In this document: positions 41,866-51,490 of the stretch, piece after piece | How the letters are laid out: each line of letters starts with the position of its first letter | How positions within the stretch are numbered: the stretch's first letter is position 1 | NCBI GenBank assembly: GCA_910585075.1 | Contig: CAJUED010000009.1 | Span: 1-64,000, forward strand | Length of the DNA stretch: 64,000 nt | Direction of reading: 5' to 3' | Origin: an uncultured Lachnospiraceae bacterium | Lineage (GTDB): Bacteria > Bacillota > Clostridia > Lachnospirales > Lachnospiraceae | Made by a program: the position numbers and the translations under genes | The notes under the pieces: generated by a model | Seen by the model: the letters and a program-made list of their open reading frames with translations, nothing else | What the model was told of the DNA's origin: nothing | Databases searched by the model: none

Positions 41866-43557
41866 ATGAACAAGAGATTAAAGCGGATTGTGGCAGCAGT
41901 GCTTTTTACTATAATACTTTCAGGCATTTCAACAGACAGCCATGCGTATTTTGGGCAAAACAGCGATTATTATCTGACAACCGAAAAGCCAAAGGGCCGC
42001 GGAAAGAACCATTATCTTGAATTTGTCAGCAAAGAGACCTATACCGTAGAGCCCGGGGATACGCTCTGGGATATTGCCAGGGATTATTGGGGAAGCGGCG
42101 CATGTTATCAAAAAATATTGTCTGATAATGGGGAAGCAGTCAGTGTACCGGAACGCCTCATACCGGGAACAGAATTGAAACTGGAGAAGACCCTGTACAC
42201 AAAAGTAGGAATCGGGGATTATATCAATCAGGATCAGTTCCGGTATGATATGCTTGTGGGGGGAGAGGCTTTTGACCTTGAAGATTCCTATGGAAAGAAG
42301 GATTTCAAACCGCCTTACCAAATTTATGCGAGCGTGCCTTACGTGAATGACTTAAAGGAGGACGACCCTTATGTGCACTGGGAGGAATTCAAGGAGGAGG
42401 TCAGTAGATGCAGCAGGGAAATCTGCGGAGACTTGGTATCGGATCTTTCTTTCGAACGATATCAGGTGACCGGTATAGGAAGCCTGTGCGGTTATAGTTT
42501 TACCTTTGATGCCGGGGATAAGGAATATATTATCATGGCGTATTTCTGCTATAACAGCACCACCCAAAGCGAGGCCTTTGCCCTGTGCGAGAAGGAAGGC
42601 TGCAGCAAAAATCTGCTTGAGCTGATACGGGGAAAAACTTTCTATGCGGCGGTGCGCTTTTTGGACCCGGGAACCTATTATGTGAAGGATGAGGATTTCG
42701 TGGGTTCGGAGGTATGGAAGTACCCACAGCTCCGCAATCCTTTTGTGAACGCTATGACAAGGCTCTACGCAGGGCCTCTTGAACAGGCGGAGGATTATCC
42801 GGATGACTATGTCATTGAATGGAAAGCGCCGGAGCTTGAAAAGCTGGTGCGGGAGGAATTGGCCGGTCTGTGGCAGCTTACCGAGGAAGAAAAGCAGGCC
42901 TTTATGGAGCGGGATGTGACCGCTAAGGATCTTGCGGGGATTGAGGAGATGGAGCTTTCTTACTATTCCGTTTTGAATGGCAATGAGGAAGAATACCTGC
43001 GGCTGCAGTTAAATGGGAGCGAAGATAACGGAACGGACATAACCCTGAAAGCACCGGTAAAACGGCAGCTGTTAGATACGCTGGAGGATTTAGGGCATTT
43101 TCACGACCTGAAAAGCCTTGAGATTACGCTGCGCACTCCCGGCATCACGGATTTATCCTGTATAGGAAATCTGACGGAATTAAAGTCCCTTGATATGGAT
43201 ATCTATTCCGCCGATACCCGGGTGGAGAATGTGGATTTTCTGGGAAGCCTGAAAAAATTACGTAAGCTGGTTATGGGCGGGTGGTATTGGAAGAAGGAAT
43301 ACAATGAATATTTTGAAGGGATTACGGATTTGTCCATACTCCGCAGTTGTCCCCACCTGGCTTATCTGACACTGAAGGCGGGGAATGTGGAGCGCTATGA
43401 TTTCCTTGGAGATTTACCGGAAATCCACTACCTGTATCTGTCCCGGGTGTGGGGAGAGAAAAATGTGGTGCCCGACGAGTCTTTAGTGCCGAACGCCCGC
43501 TTTATTCAGATTTACGGGGAGCAGGTGCGGTTTGAAAACGGGGAAGGCTATGATTAA
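41866..43557 (+). CDS. Secreted protein with LysM domain and leucine-rich-like C-terminus
   Basis: 563 aa. Signal peptide about 1-27 (KRIVAAVLFTIILSG, cleavage near SHA). A LysM domain follows at about 58-108 (YTVEPGDTLWDIARDYWGSG, then LIPGTELKL), which binds peptidoglycan. The middle (about 115-330) is unassigned. Residues about 400-550 read like degenerate leucine-rich repeats (LKSLEITLRTPGITDLSCIG, NLTELKSLDMD, LKKLRKLVMGG). Probably cell-wall-attached and possibly involved in protein contacts. No enzyme motif recognised. RBS GAGGGG before ATG; a single gene. Confidence 0.75.
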   Translation: MNKRLKRIVAAVLFTIILSGISTDSHAYFGQNSDYYLTTEKPKGRGKNHYLEFVSKETYTVEPGDTLWDIARDYWGSGACYQKILSDNGEAVSVPERLIPGTELKLEKTLYTKVGIGDYINQDQFRYDMLVGGEAFDLEDSYGKKDFKPPYQIYASVPYVNDLKEDDPYVHWEEFKEEVSRCSREICGDLVSDLSFERYQVTGIGSLCGYSFTFDAGDKEYIIMAYFCYNSTTQSEAFALCEKEGCSKNLLELIRGKTFYAAVRFLDPGTYYVKDEDFVGSEVWKYPQLRNPFVNAMTRLYAGPLEQAEDYPDDYVIEWKAPELEKLVREELAGLWQLTEEEKQAFMERDVTAKDLAGIEEMELSYYSVLNGNEEEYLRLQLNGSEDNGTDITLKAPVKRQLLDTLEDLGHFHDLKSLEITLRTPGITDLSCIGNLTELKSLDMDIYSADTRVENVDFLGSLKKLRKLVMGGWYWKKEYNEYFEGITDLSILRSCPHLAYLTLKAGNVERYDFLGDLPEIHYLYLSRVWGEKNVVPDESLVPNARFIQIYGEQVRFENGEGYD

Positions 43558-43795
43558 AATATACTGGAAACGGTGTTGACAGAGAAGATAACCCGGATGA
43601 AGGCAATCCGTATGCAATCCGCATGGGATGCCGGGGAAAGGAGGGAATCAGGACAGGAAGCGGTTGATGGTGACAAAATGCCATAATATAGCTTTTGCCG
43701 TTGGATATTTATCAGGAATAAGTATTTGCCATTTATATGGGGGCTATTTATAATGATAGTATTCATTTATCATTTAGTAGAGGGAGGACGGGGAT

Positions 43796-45577
43796 ATGAT
43801 ATTTGGAAAGCATATCAACCGATATTACATCAAGTATGCCGGCTGGCTGCTGTTGGGGCTGGCCGCTTTAGTAATGGTGGACTTTCTGCAGCTTGAGATT
43901 CCCAAAATCTACCGGCTGGTCATCAACGGCATGAACAGCGGGAGTGTCAGTGTGGACGGAATCCGGACAGCCTTCGATATGGATTTTTTGTTGGAGGGCA
44001 TCTGCATGCCTATGCTGAAGATTGTCCTGGCTATGGTATTCGGCCGGTTCCTGTGGCGAATTTGCTTTTTTAATGCTGCAGTGCGTTTGGAGACGGATCT
44101 GCGCAACCGCATGTTCGACCATGCCAAGGAGCTGAGCCGGGAATACTATCAGGTGAACAAGGTGGGGAACCTGATGAGCCTGTTCACCAATGATTTGGAC
44201 ACGGTGCAGGACTGCTTCGGCTGGGGCGTTCTGATGTTTTTTGACGCACTGATGCTGGGGGTGCTGGCGGTGATCAATATGTGGAAGATGGATCCGGTAC
44301 TGACGCTTCTGTCCATGATCCCCATGGCATTCCTGCTGGTGGCAGCTACGGTGATCGGCAGTCAGATGATGAAAAAATGGGACATCAGGCAGGAAGCATT
44401 TTCCAGGCTTTCCGACTTTTCCCAGGAAAGCTTTTCCGGCATTGCGGTGATCAAGGCCTTTGTCAAGGAGGCCAAGGAGCTGATGGCCTTCCGGCAGCTG
44501 AACCTGGAGAACGAGGAAGCTAATATGGACCACACCAGGGCCTCTGTGCTGCTGCGTATTATGGTAACGCTGTTCGTGGAGAGTGTGGTCTGCGTGATTC
44601 TGGGATACGGCGGATATCTGGTATACAGGGGGCAGTTCAACGCAGGTCAGCTGGTGGAATTCATCGGCTATTTCAACGCTGTCATCTGGCCCATCATGGC
44701 GGTCTCGGAGCTGATTGATATGACATCCAGGGGAAAGGCATCCCTAGAGCGACTGGGAGAGCTGCTGGATGCAAAGGCGGCGGTGACGGACAGAGAAGGC
44801 GCTAAGGAACTGAAGAATGTCCGGGGCGATATCGAGTTCAGGAATCTTTCCTTCCGCTATCCCGACGGGGAGATGGATGTGTTAAAGAACATATCCGTCA
44901 CCATCAGGGCCGGTGAGAACGTGGGCCTGGTAGGGAAGACAGGCTCCGGCAAGACTACCCTGGTGGATCTGATCCTGCGCACCTATAATGTGCCGGAGGG
45001 CACGTTGTTCGTAGACGGCTGTGATGTCAATGAGGTGAAGATACATGACCTGAGGGCATGCTGTGCCTATGTGCCCCAGGACAATTTCCTGTTCTCCGAT
45101 ACCATCGAGAATAATATCGCCTTCGGCGTGGAGAAACGGGATAGCAGAGCGGTGGTCCAGGCGGCCAGGCTTGCGGATGTGCACAGCAATATCAAGGAAT
45201 TCCAGAAGGGTTACAGCACCATCCTGGGCGAGCGCGGGGTTACAGTCTCCGGAGGCCAGAAACAGAGGATTTCCATCGCAAGGGCCCTGATGAAGGATGC
45301 GCCTATCCTGATTCTGGATGATTCCGTATCCGCCGTGGATACCAGGACTGAGGCCGCAATCTTAGAGAACCTTCGCCGGGCCAGGGCTGGCAAGACCACC
45401 ATCCTGATTGCCCACAGGGTCACTACCATTGAGAAGATGGATAAGATCCTTTACGTGGAGGACGGGGAGCTGGTGGCGGTGGGCCCTCATGAAGAACTGT
45501 ATGAAACCTGTGAGGAATACCGTAAAATGGTGGATCTCCAGAAGCTGGAGGAGGAAGGAGCGGACCGCAATGAGTGA
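43796..45577 (+). CDS. ABC exporter half-transporter with degenerate catalytic site
   Basis: 593 aa: six membrane segments (about 1-310) plus ATPase domain. Walker A LVGKTGSGKTTL, signature VSGGQKQR, Walker B ILILDDSVSAVD. The residue after Walker B is Asp (LDD) instead of the catalytic Glu (LDE), a known feature of one partner in heterodimeric exporters of the BmrC/LmrC/TM287 kind. The partner gene overlaps by 8 bases. Likely exports lipids, drugs or peptides. RBS GGGAGG before ATG. Confidence 0.93.
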   Translation: MIFGKHINRYYIKYAGWLLLGLAALVMVDFLQLEIPKIYRLVINGMNSGSVSVDGIRTAFDMDFLLEGICMPMLKIVLAMVFGRFLWRICFFNAAVRLETDLRNRMFDHAKELSREYYQVNKVGNLMSLFTNDLDTVQDCFGWGVLMFFDALMLGVLAVINMWKMDPVLTLLSMIPMAFLLVAATVIGSQMMKKWDIRQEAFSRLSDFSQESFSGIAVIKAFVKEAKELMAFRQLNLENEEANMDHTRASVLLRIMVTLFVESVVCVILGYGGYLVYRGQFNAGQLVEFIGYFNAVIWPIMAVSELIDMTSRGKASLERLGELLDAKAAVTDREGAKELKNVRGDIEFRNLSFRYPDGEMDVLKNISVTIRAGENVGLVGKTGSGKTTLVDLILRTYNVPEGTLFVDGCDVNEVKIHDLRACCAYVPQDNFLFSDTIENNIAFGVEKRDSRAVVQAARLADVHSNIKEFQKGYSTILGERGVTVSGGQKQRISIARALMKDAPILILDDSVSAVDTRTEAAILENLRRARAGKTTILIAHRVTTIEKMDKILYVEDGELVAVGPHEELYETCEEYRKMVDLQKLEEEGADRNE

Positions 45578-47471
45578 GTATTTACCTGTCCTGATTTTGG
45601 GGGCGATTATCGGGGCTTTTTCGATTGTCTTCCTGCTGGCCTATATGGCCCTTCGGAAGGTGAAGGATGATTCGGATAAGGAGCGGAAGATGCCGGATGG
45701 TGAGATTGTGCGGCGTCTGCTGCAGTATGCCAGACCCTACCGGAAGAACTTTGTGATGGTGTTCTTTGTGATGCTGTTTTCCATTTTATATGACCTGCTC
45801 TCCCCGCTGATTGTCGGACGAATCCAGGGGCTGATCAAGGATGATTTTGAATTGAACCGGCTGTATGCCATGGTAGGGGTGTACGTGGGGATTCTGATAG
45901 TTTCCATGATTTGTACTTATCTGCAGGCAATGATCCTTCAGAAGACGGGACAGAAGATCCTTTCACAGATTCGTCTGGACGTGTTCACCCATATTGAAAG
46001 CTTAAGCCACGAGCAGCTGAACAATATCCCTGTGGGCAAGCTGGTGACAAGGGTATCCAATGACCCCAACGCCATCTCATATATGTTCACCAATATCCTG
46101 GTGACCCTGGCAAAGAATTCCATGGTGATTGTGGGAGTAATGGGAGCCATGCTGATGCTGAACTATGCGCTGACCCTGATGATACTGTGCTTTGTGCCCT
46201 TTGTGGTGCTGTTTACGGTCATTTTCCGGCAATTTTCACGCCGGGTGCACCGCCAGGTAAATGATGCCACCACAGATATCAATACCTATCTGTCAGAGAA
46301 CCTGTCCGGCATGAAGATTACCCAGATATTCAACCGGGAGGAGCAGAAGATGGACGATTTCCTGGGCCGCAGCCGCACACTGCAGAAGGCAAAGCTGAAC
46401 CGGATGTTCGTATTCGGCATCTTTCAGCCCATGGTCTATATGCTTTACATATCTTCCAATCTGTGCCTGTTCTACTTCGGGGCCAGGGGCTATATCAAGG
46501 ATATCCATTATTTTGGCCAGGTGATTGACAGCAGTATTATGGTATCCTTTTATATGTATATTTCCAGGTTTTTTAATCCCATACAGGCCCTGGCGGAGCA
46601 GTTTGACATGCTGCAGCGCTCCTTTGCCGCGGCGGAGAAGATTTTTACCATCCTGGACATGGTGCCGGAGGTGGTGGATGAGCCTGATGCGATAGAGCTT
46701 GGGGAGCTTCGGGGAGAGATTGAATTTAAGGATGTATGGTTTGGCTATAAGCCCGACGAGTGGGTGCTTAGGGGTGTGTCCTTCCATGTGGAGCCGAGGC
46801 AGACCGTGGCCTTTGTAGGCTCCACCGGTTCAGGGAAGACCACGATTCTCAGCCTGATCTGCCGAAATTACGATATCCAGAAGGGACAGATACTGATTGA
46901 CGGCATTGATATCCGGAAAATCAAGATTTCATCCCTGCGGCGGCATTTCGGTCAGATGCTGCAGGATGTGTTCCTGTTTTCCGGCGACATCCGCAGCAAT
47001 ATCCTGCTGCGCAAGGAGGATGTAAGCGATGGGGAAGTGTGGGAGGCCTGCCGTTATGTGAACGCAGACAGATTTATAAGCAGGCTGGAGAACGGATTAG
47101 ACGAGGTGGTGCGGGAGAGGGGCAATAATTTCTCTGCCGGACAAAGACAGCTCCTTTCCTTTGCACGCACGATTATTCATAAGCCCTCGGTGATGATCCT
47201 GGATGAGGCCACCGCCAATATCGACACGGAGACAGAGCTGCTGATTCAGGACAGCCTAGAGAAGATGAAGAATATCGGAACCATGCTGATCGTAGCCCAC
47301 AGGCTCTCCACGATTCAACACGCGGACAACATCATAGTGTTGTCCCATGGACAGATAGTGGAGCAGGGCAGCCACCAACAGCTGCTTCACCAAAAGGGGA
47401 GGTATTATGACCTCTATACGCTGCAGTATAATAAGCAGCTGCTGCAGGGCGGCAATAGAACGGCTTTTTGA
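45570..47471 (+). CDS. ABC exporter half-transporter with canonical ATPase site
   Basis: 633 aa from ATG 45570, overlapping the preceding stop (ATGAGTGA arrangement); the long upstream frame is antiphase to the first gene. Membrane domain preceded by an extra N-terminal segment (YLPVLILGAIIGAFSIVFLL). Walker A FVGSTGSGKTTI, signature FSAGQRQL, Walker B VMILDEATANIDT with catalytic Glu present. Together with the first half-transporter it forms an asymmetric heterodimer with one active ATP site, as in BmrCD/LmrCD. No linked regulator. Confidence 0.93.
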   Translation: MSEYLPVLILGAIIGAFSIVFLLAYMALRKVKDDSDKERKMPDGEIVRRLLQYARPYRKNFVMVFFVMLFSILYDLLSPLIVGRIQGLIKDDFELNRLYAMVGVYVGILIVSMICTYLQAMILQKTGQKILSQIRLDVFTHIESLSHEQLNNIPVGKLVTRVSNDPNAISYMFTNILVTLAKNSMVIVGVMGAMLMLNYALTLMILCFVPFVVLFTVIFRQFSRRVHRQVNDATTDINTYLSENLSGMKITQIFNREEQKMDDFLGRSRTLQKAKLNRMFVFGIFQPMVYMLYISSNLCLFYFGARGYIKDIHYFGQVIDSSIMVSFYMYISRFFNPIQALAEQFDMLQRSFAAAEKIFTILDMVPEVVDEPDAIELGELRGEIEFKDVWFGYKPDEWVLRGVSFHVEPRQTVAFVGSTGSGKTTILSLICRNYDIQKGQILIDGIDIRKIKISSLRRHFGQMLQDVFLFSGDIRSNILLRKEDVSDGEVWEACRYVNADRFISRLENGLDEVVRERGNNFSAGQRQLLSFARTIIHKPSVMILDEATANIDTETELLIQDSLEKMKNIGTMLIVAHRLSTIQHADNIIVLSHGQIVEQGSHQQLLHQKGRYYDLYTLQYNKQLLQGGNRTAF

Positions 47472-47562
47472 TGGTACAAACGAAAATGCCAGATTCGGAG
47501 ATAAAGCATTAAGCATCTCTAAGGCGTCAAAAAACGCCGCCTAAGAGTCTGCTAAATGTTTA

Positions 47563-47604
47563 CGCGCATCCACAAACTTGATATGCGCAGAAATGGGGTA
47601 AAAA
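47563..47604 (+). promoter_or_regulatory. Partial copy of leader family B
   Basis: CGCGCATCCACAAACTTG, ATATGCGCAGAAATGGGG: the 3' half of the leader element, with the segment AAAAAGCAGCGCA shortened. GCGCAT/ATGCGC can pair. It again ends in the ribosome site of the downstream gene. Confidence 0.6.
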
Positions 47605-50115
47605 ATGCATGGAATTCGCTTTGAGGAGGACTGTAATACATCCATTCCTCATTTTCACAGTGAGATGGAAATTTTATATATTTTAACCGGGCGGATGGCC
47701 ATCATTGGTTCCGGTTACAATTACGTGCTGGAAGCGGAGGATTTCATTGTGCTGAATCCTTACGAGCATCACGAGCTGTACGGGGAGGCAGGATGCCATA
47801 CGATTTCCGGTTATATTTCCTCCGAAATTTTCAGACAGTCGGGGCTTGGGCGGGTTGTGTGCTGCAGCAGAACCATGGCGGAGCATGCGGATTATCCCAA
47901 CTTACTGCGGACAAGGCTTGCCATGCTTTTTAAATATGATATGAGCGGCGCAAAGTCCCAGAAGCTTTATGTGCTCAGCCAGCTTTTCGGCCTGCTTGCC
48001 ATATTGAAGACCCAGTTTGAAGTTCCGGGGGAGGAGGCGCCGCCGTTATATAAGGATGCGGACAGGATGCAGGAGGTGCTGACTTATTTAAGCGTGCACT
48101 TTTCGGAGAATATTACCATGCAGGATGTGGCGGAGAGGGTGTACCTTTCCAAGAGCTATCTTTCCCGGGAATTCCAGAAATATATGGGGATTTCCTTTTC
48201 GGATTATCTGAGGAAACTTCGGCTGAACCGGGCCGCCTATCTTTTGGCGGAAAGTGAGGAGAGCATAACGGATATTGCCCTGTCCTGTGGATTTTCCAAT
48301 GTCAATACCATGATTATCAACTTCCGGGAGGAATATAATGAGACGCCGGGCGCCTACCGGAAAGAAAAGGGCAAAAAGGACGGCAAGCGCGGGCTTACGC
48401 CAAAGCTGCCCGGGGAGATGAATATAGAGTCACGGAAACCGGCCGGGGTAAGCTCTTATATGAGTCTTTTGAAATATGCGGCGGAGGAGGAGGCTGCCCG
48501 GCCTCTGGATAAGAAGCAGCAGGAGCCGGTCTTTGTGGAGGCAAATCTTTTGGAGGATAAGGGAGAGCTGTTTCTGTGCCATAATGATACCATCAATATC
48601 GGCTGGGCGGATTCGCTGCTGAATAAGACCCTTCACAGGGTTTTCGAGCGGGTGAACAGGGAGGTTTCCTTCCGCTACATCCGTTTCCACGGGATACTGG
48701 ATGACTCCATGGACGTTTATCATGAATATGGGGACGGCAGGCCGTGGTTCAGCTTTACCTACCTGGATATGGTTATGGATGAAATTCTGGATTTGGGACT
48801 TAAGCCCTTTTTTGAGTTTGGCTATACACCCTATAAGCTGTTCTCTGAGGGGAAGAATGTGTTTGGAACCTCCTGTGTCAACGTGCCCAATACCCCGGAA
48901 ACCTTGGATAAATGGCAGCTTTTGGTGGAAAGCGTGATGGCCCATCTGCTTGAGCGGTTCGGCTATGAGGAGGTGCGGCAGTGGCGTTTTGCCCCCATCA
49001 ATGGGGTGTATATTTCTTATGGCGTGTTTTCCGCACAGGAATATCTTGCCTGCTATGAGAGAACCTACAGGAGCGTCCGCAAATTTATACCGGATGCGGC
49101 CTTTTATGGATTTGGGGTGGATACAGGCTTTTTATCAGCGGACGGGACGGAAGTGTTAGAGCAGCTTTTGGCCTATTGCCTTAAAAAGGATTGTATGCCG
49201 GATGTGCTCAGTTTCCAGTGCTTTGGCTGTGATTATTCGAAGGTGTCCCGGGGCCAGGCGGAGGGGAATATTTCGGTAAATGAAAGCGGAATGGCGGACG
49301 AGCCTGCGCCGGCCAGCAGTGACCCGGATGTTTTAAAACATGAGATTGCTCTGTGCAAAAAGGTTTTGAGTAAGTTTGGCTGCCAGGATTATCCCATATA
49401 TGTGACGGAATGGAATTCCACTATCTGGCAGAATGATTTGAGCAATGATACCTGTTTTAAGGCCGCATTTATCATGAAAAATATGTTGGAAAACTGCGAC
49501 GGGATTTCAGGTATTGCCTACACCCACCTGACAGACCATTCGGAACGGCGTGTCATTCATTCCAGCCTGTACCATGGAGGCTATGGGATGTTCACCTATA
49601 ACGGCATTGTGAAGGCGGGCTATTATGCCTATCAGCTTCTGACCATGTTAAAGAGGGAAAAGGGTGTGATTGTGGAAAAGGGGGAGGGCTACCTGGTTAC
49701 CCGTTCCGAAGATTATAAACGGATTCAGATTGTACTTTACCATTATTGTCATTATGATATGGAAAACCGCACAGGCCGGGCAGTTTCGGTGGAGGAACAG
49801 CGCGCCGTTGACCGTTATTACGGGTTTGAACAAAAGGGCACAAGGAGCTTTCACCTGCATTTAACAAATATGCCGGAAGGAACTTATTTAAAGAGAAGCT
49901 TTTCCATTTCCCGCCAGCATGGGAGCAGCTATGATATGTGGATGGGTTTAGGGGCTCCGGAGCTGAGAGGTGCGGAGCAGATAGGGTATTTGAACAGCAT
50001 CAGTACCTTTCACATTCATTATGACCCCCTTCATGTGACAGGGGAGGGGGAATGGATTGCGTCTACCGTGCTGGATGAGCACGAGGTGAGACTTATCCTG
50101 ATTGAGAAAAAATAG
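47605..50115 (+). CDS. AraC-family regulator fused to a GH39-like domain lacking the acid/base residue
   Basis: 836 aa. N-terminal cupin (about 1-120: PHFHSEMEILYILTGRMAII), AraC double HTH at about 155-255 (ITMQDVAERVYLSKSYLSRE and ESITDIALSCGFSN), then a GH39 beta-xylosidase-like region (about 310-836). The nucleophile Glu602 is kept in YVTEWN. At the acid/base site, where GH39 enzymes read FEVWNEPN, this reads FAPINGVY (462-469): Asn466 is kept and the Glu is Gly467. It is probably a sensor for xylosides rather than an enzyme. It precedes an esterase and GPH symporter that it may activate. Confidence 0.85.
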   Translation: MHGIRFEEDCNTSIPHFHSEMEILYILTGRMAIIGSGYNYVLEAEDFIVLNPYEHHELYGEAGCHTISGYISSEIFRQSGLGRVVCCSRTMAEHADYPNLLRTRLAMLFKYDMSGAKSQKLYVLSQLFGLLAILKTQFEVPGEEAPPLYKDADRMQEVLTYLSVHFSENITMQDVAERVYLSKSYLSREFQKYMGISFSDYLRKLRLNRAAYLLAESEESITDIALSCGFSNVNTMIINFREEYNETPGAYRKEKGKKDGKRGLTPKLPGEMNIESRKPAGVSSYMSLLKYAAEEEAARPLDKKQQEPVFVEANLLEDKGELFLCHNDTINIGWADSLLNKTLHRVFERVNREVSFRYIRFHGILDDSMDVYHEYGDGRPWFSFTYLDMVMDEILDLGLKPFFEFGYTPYKLFSEGKNVFGTSCVNVPNTPETLDKWQLLVESVMAHLLERFGYEEVRQWRFAPINGVYISYGVFSAQEYLACYERTYRSVRKFIPDAAFYGFGVDTGFLSADGTEVLEQLLAYCLKKDCMPDVLSFQCFGCDYSKVSRGQAEGNISVNESGMADEPAPASSDPDVLKHEIALCKKVLSKFGCQDYPIYVTEWNSTIWQNDLSNDTCFKAAFIMKNMLENCDGISGIAYTHLTDHSERRVIHSSLYHGGYGMFTYNGIVKAGYYAYQLLTMLKREKGVIVEKGEGYLVTRSEDYKRIQIVLYHYCHYDMENRTGRAVSVEEQRAVDRYYGFEQKGTRSFHLHLTNMPEGTYLKRSFSISRQHGSSYDMWMGLGAPELRGAEQIGYLNSISTFHIHYDPLHVTGEGEWIASTVLDEHEVRLILIEKK

Positions 50116-50186
50116 TGTTTTGTATGGCTATCACTTGAAAAATAGCTTATGGAAAGAGAAAAATCACGATTCTAAAATGTTTTTAT

Positions 50187-50235
50187 CACGATTTGTTTCG
50201 CCATCTGGCGGAGCAAATCGTGTTTTTATTTTTAA
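50187..50235 (+). terminator. Rho-independent terminator after the AraC-GH39 gene
   Basis: CACGATTTG-TTCGCC (about 50187-50202) pairs with GGCGGAGCAAATCGTG (50207-50222), followed by TTTTTATTTTT. Confidence 0.92.
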
Positions 50236-50361
50236 AGGAAATAATTTTGTACCCATTTTCATGATGGCTGATAGTCGGAATTTAGTTCTTTTTATATAAT
50301 ATTTATAAATTATCAGAGAAAAATAATAAATGAGTAAGAAATAATTTATGGAAACGAGGTG

Positions 50362-50390
50362 TTACTGTGAAAAATAGATTTTCACAGTAA
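50362..50390 (+). promoter_or_regulatory. Perfect 12-bp inverted repeat before the esterase gene
   Basis: TTACTGTGAAAA (from 50362) and TTTTCACAGTAA (50379-50390) are perfect inverted repeats around ATAGA. The element ends 24 bases before the esterase start codon and before its ribosome site AATGGAGG. There is no T-run, so an operator or leader hairpin is more likely than a terminator. Confidence 0.65.
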
Positions 50391-50414
50391 TGCCGGCAAG
50401 AATGGAGGTTTATT

Positions 50415-51323
50415 ATGGAAGTGAAGGAATGGACCTATGAGGAACTTCCGGAATTTACACAGGAAGTGGAAGGGGCTCAGGTGATTCAGACCACAGGAAA
50501 TGAAATGGGTTCGGTGTATGCCCACAATGTGGAGTATGCCGAGATTGACGGCGTAAAGCTGCATTTGCAGATTCTCATGCCGGGGACGCGAAACAACCAG
50601 GAAATGGTCTGCCCCTGCGTTGTGTTTGTACAGGGCTCGGCGTGGATGCCCCAGGACGTTTACGCACAGCTTCCCAGAGTGTCCAAGTTAGCGGACAGGG
50701 GATATGTGGTGGCCATTGTGGAATACCGCCATTCAGGGATTGCCCCCTTTCCGGCACAGATTATGGATGCAAGGAATGCAATCCGGTTTTTGCGGGTGAA
50801 TGCAAAGCAGTATCACATTGATCCGGATAAAATCGTGGTTTCAGGAGATTCCTCAGGAGGCCACACGGCAATGTTTGCGGGGATGATCCATGATGATGTG
50901 GAAAACAACCTTTTCCCAGGAGTGTCCGCGGAAGTAAAGGGAATCGTCAACTACTACGGAAGTACCAGCGTTATGGCGGAGGATTCCAACCCCACCCAGC
51001 TGCTTCACTGCCAGCCGGACAGCCCTGAGGGCATGGTCATGGGACATGTGGATTTGCGTGATAACATGGAGCTGAAAAGAAAGCTTTCCGTGGAATGCAA
51101 TATCACGGAGGATACGGTTATCCCGCCCACCATCATCCTGCACGGTACAAAGGACTGCATTGTAAACTGCGAAGGCAGTGCCATTCTCTATCGCCAGATG
51201 AAAAAATGCGGCAAGGATGTAAAGCTTTATCTGATAAAGGGCGCTAACCATGGCGGGCCGGAGTTCTGGACCACAGAGGTTTTGGATATAGTGGATGATT
51301 TCATCAAAAGCTGCATTCGATAG
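50415..51323 (+). CDS. Alpha/beta-hydrolase esterase (BD-FAE-like)
   Basis: 302 aa. Alpha/beta hydrolase: catalytic serine in VVSGDSSGGHTAMF, oxyanion-area FVQGSAWMPQDVY, acid residue in LHGTKDCIVN and His in KGANHGGPEF. The early pattern VAIVEYRHSGIAPFPAQIMD and DARNAIRFLR matches the BD-FAE group (bifunctional acetylxylan/feruloyl esterases of gut bacteria). No signal peptide, so it should act on imported acetylated or feruloylated oligosaccharides. It sits between the xyloside-sensor-like regulator and a GPH symporter. Confidence 0.85.
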   Translation: MEVKEWTYEELPEFTQEVEGAQVIQTTGNEMGSVYAHNVEYAEIDGVKLHLQILMPGTRNNQEMVCPCVVFVQGSAWMPQDVYAQLPRVSKLADRGYVVAIVEYRHSGIAPFPAQIMDARNAIRFLRVNAKQYHIDPDKIVVSGDSSGGHTAMFAGMIHDDVENNLFPGVSAEVKGIVNYYGSTSVMAEDSNPTQLLHCQPDSPEGMVMGHVDLRDNMELKRKLSVECNITEDTVIPPTIILHGTKDCIVNCEGSAILYRQMKKCGKDVKLYLIKGANHGGPEFWTTEVLDIVDDFIKSCIR

Positions 51324-51490
51324 AATGTTACACGGTATTCATTTGTGCGGCAAGTGAGTTTTGCCCCGCACTTATAAATAGAATGAAAGTAAAAGCTGAG
51401 AAAAACAAATTTACGCCTGCCCGCTGTATACTGCGGATACATGAGAGCGTATACATGAAATATGAGGGATTGGCTGAAATGGAGGAAAAA

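Noticed and set aside
50102..50299. 65-codon frame after the AraC-GH39 gene
   Set aside because: It runs through a strong terminator hairpin and has no ribosome site.
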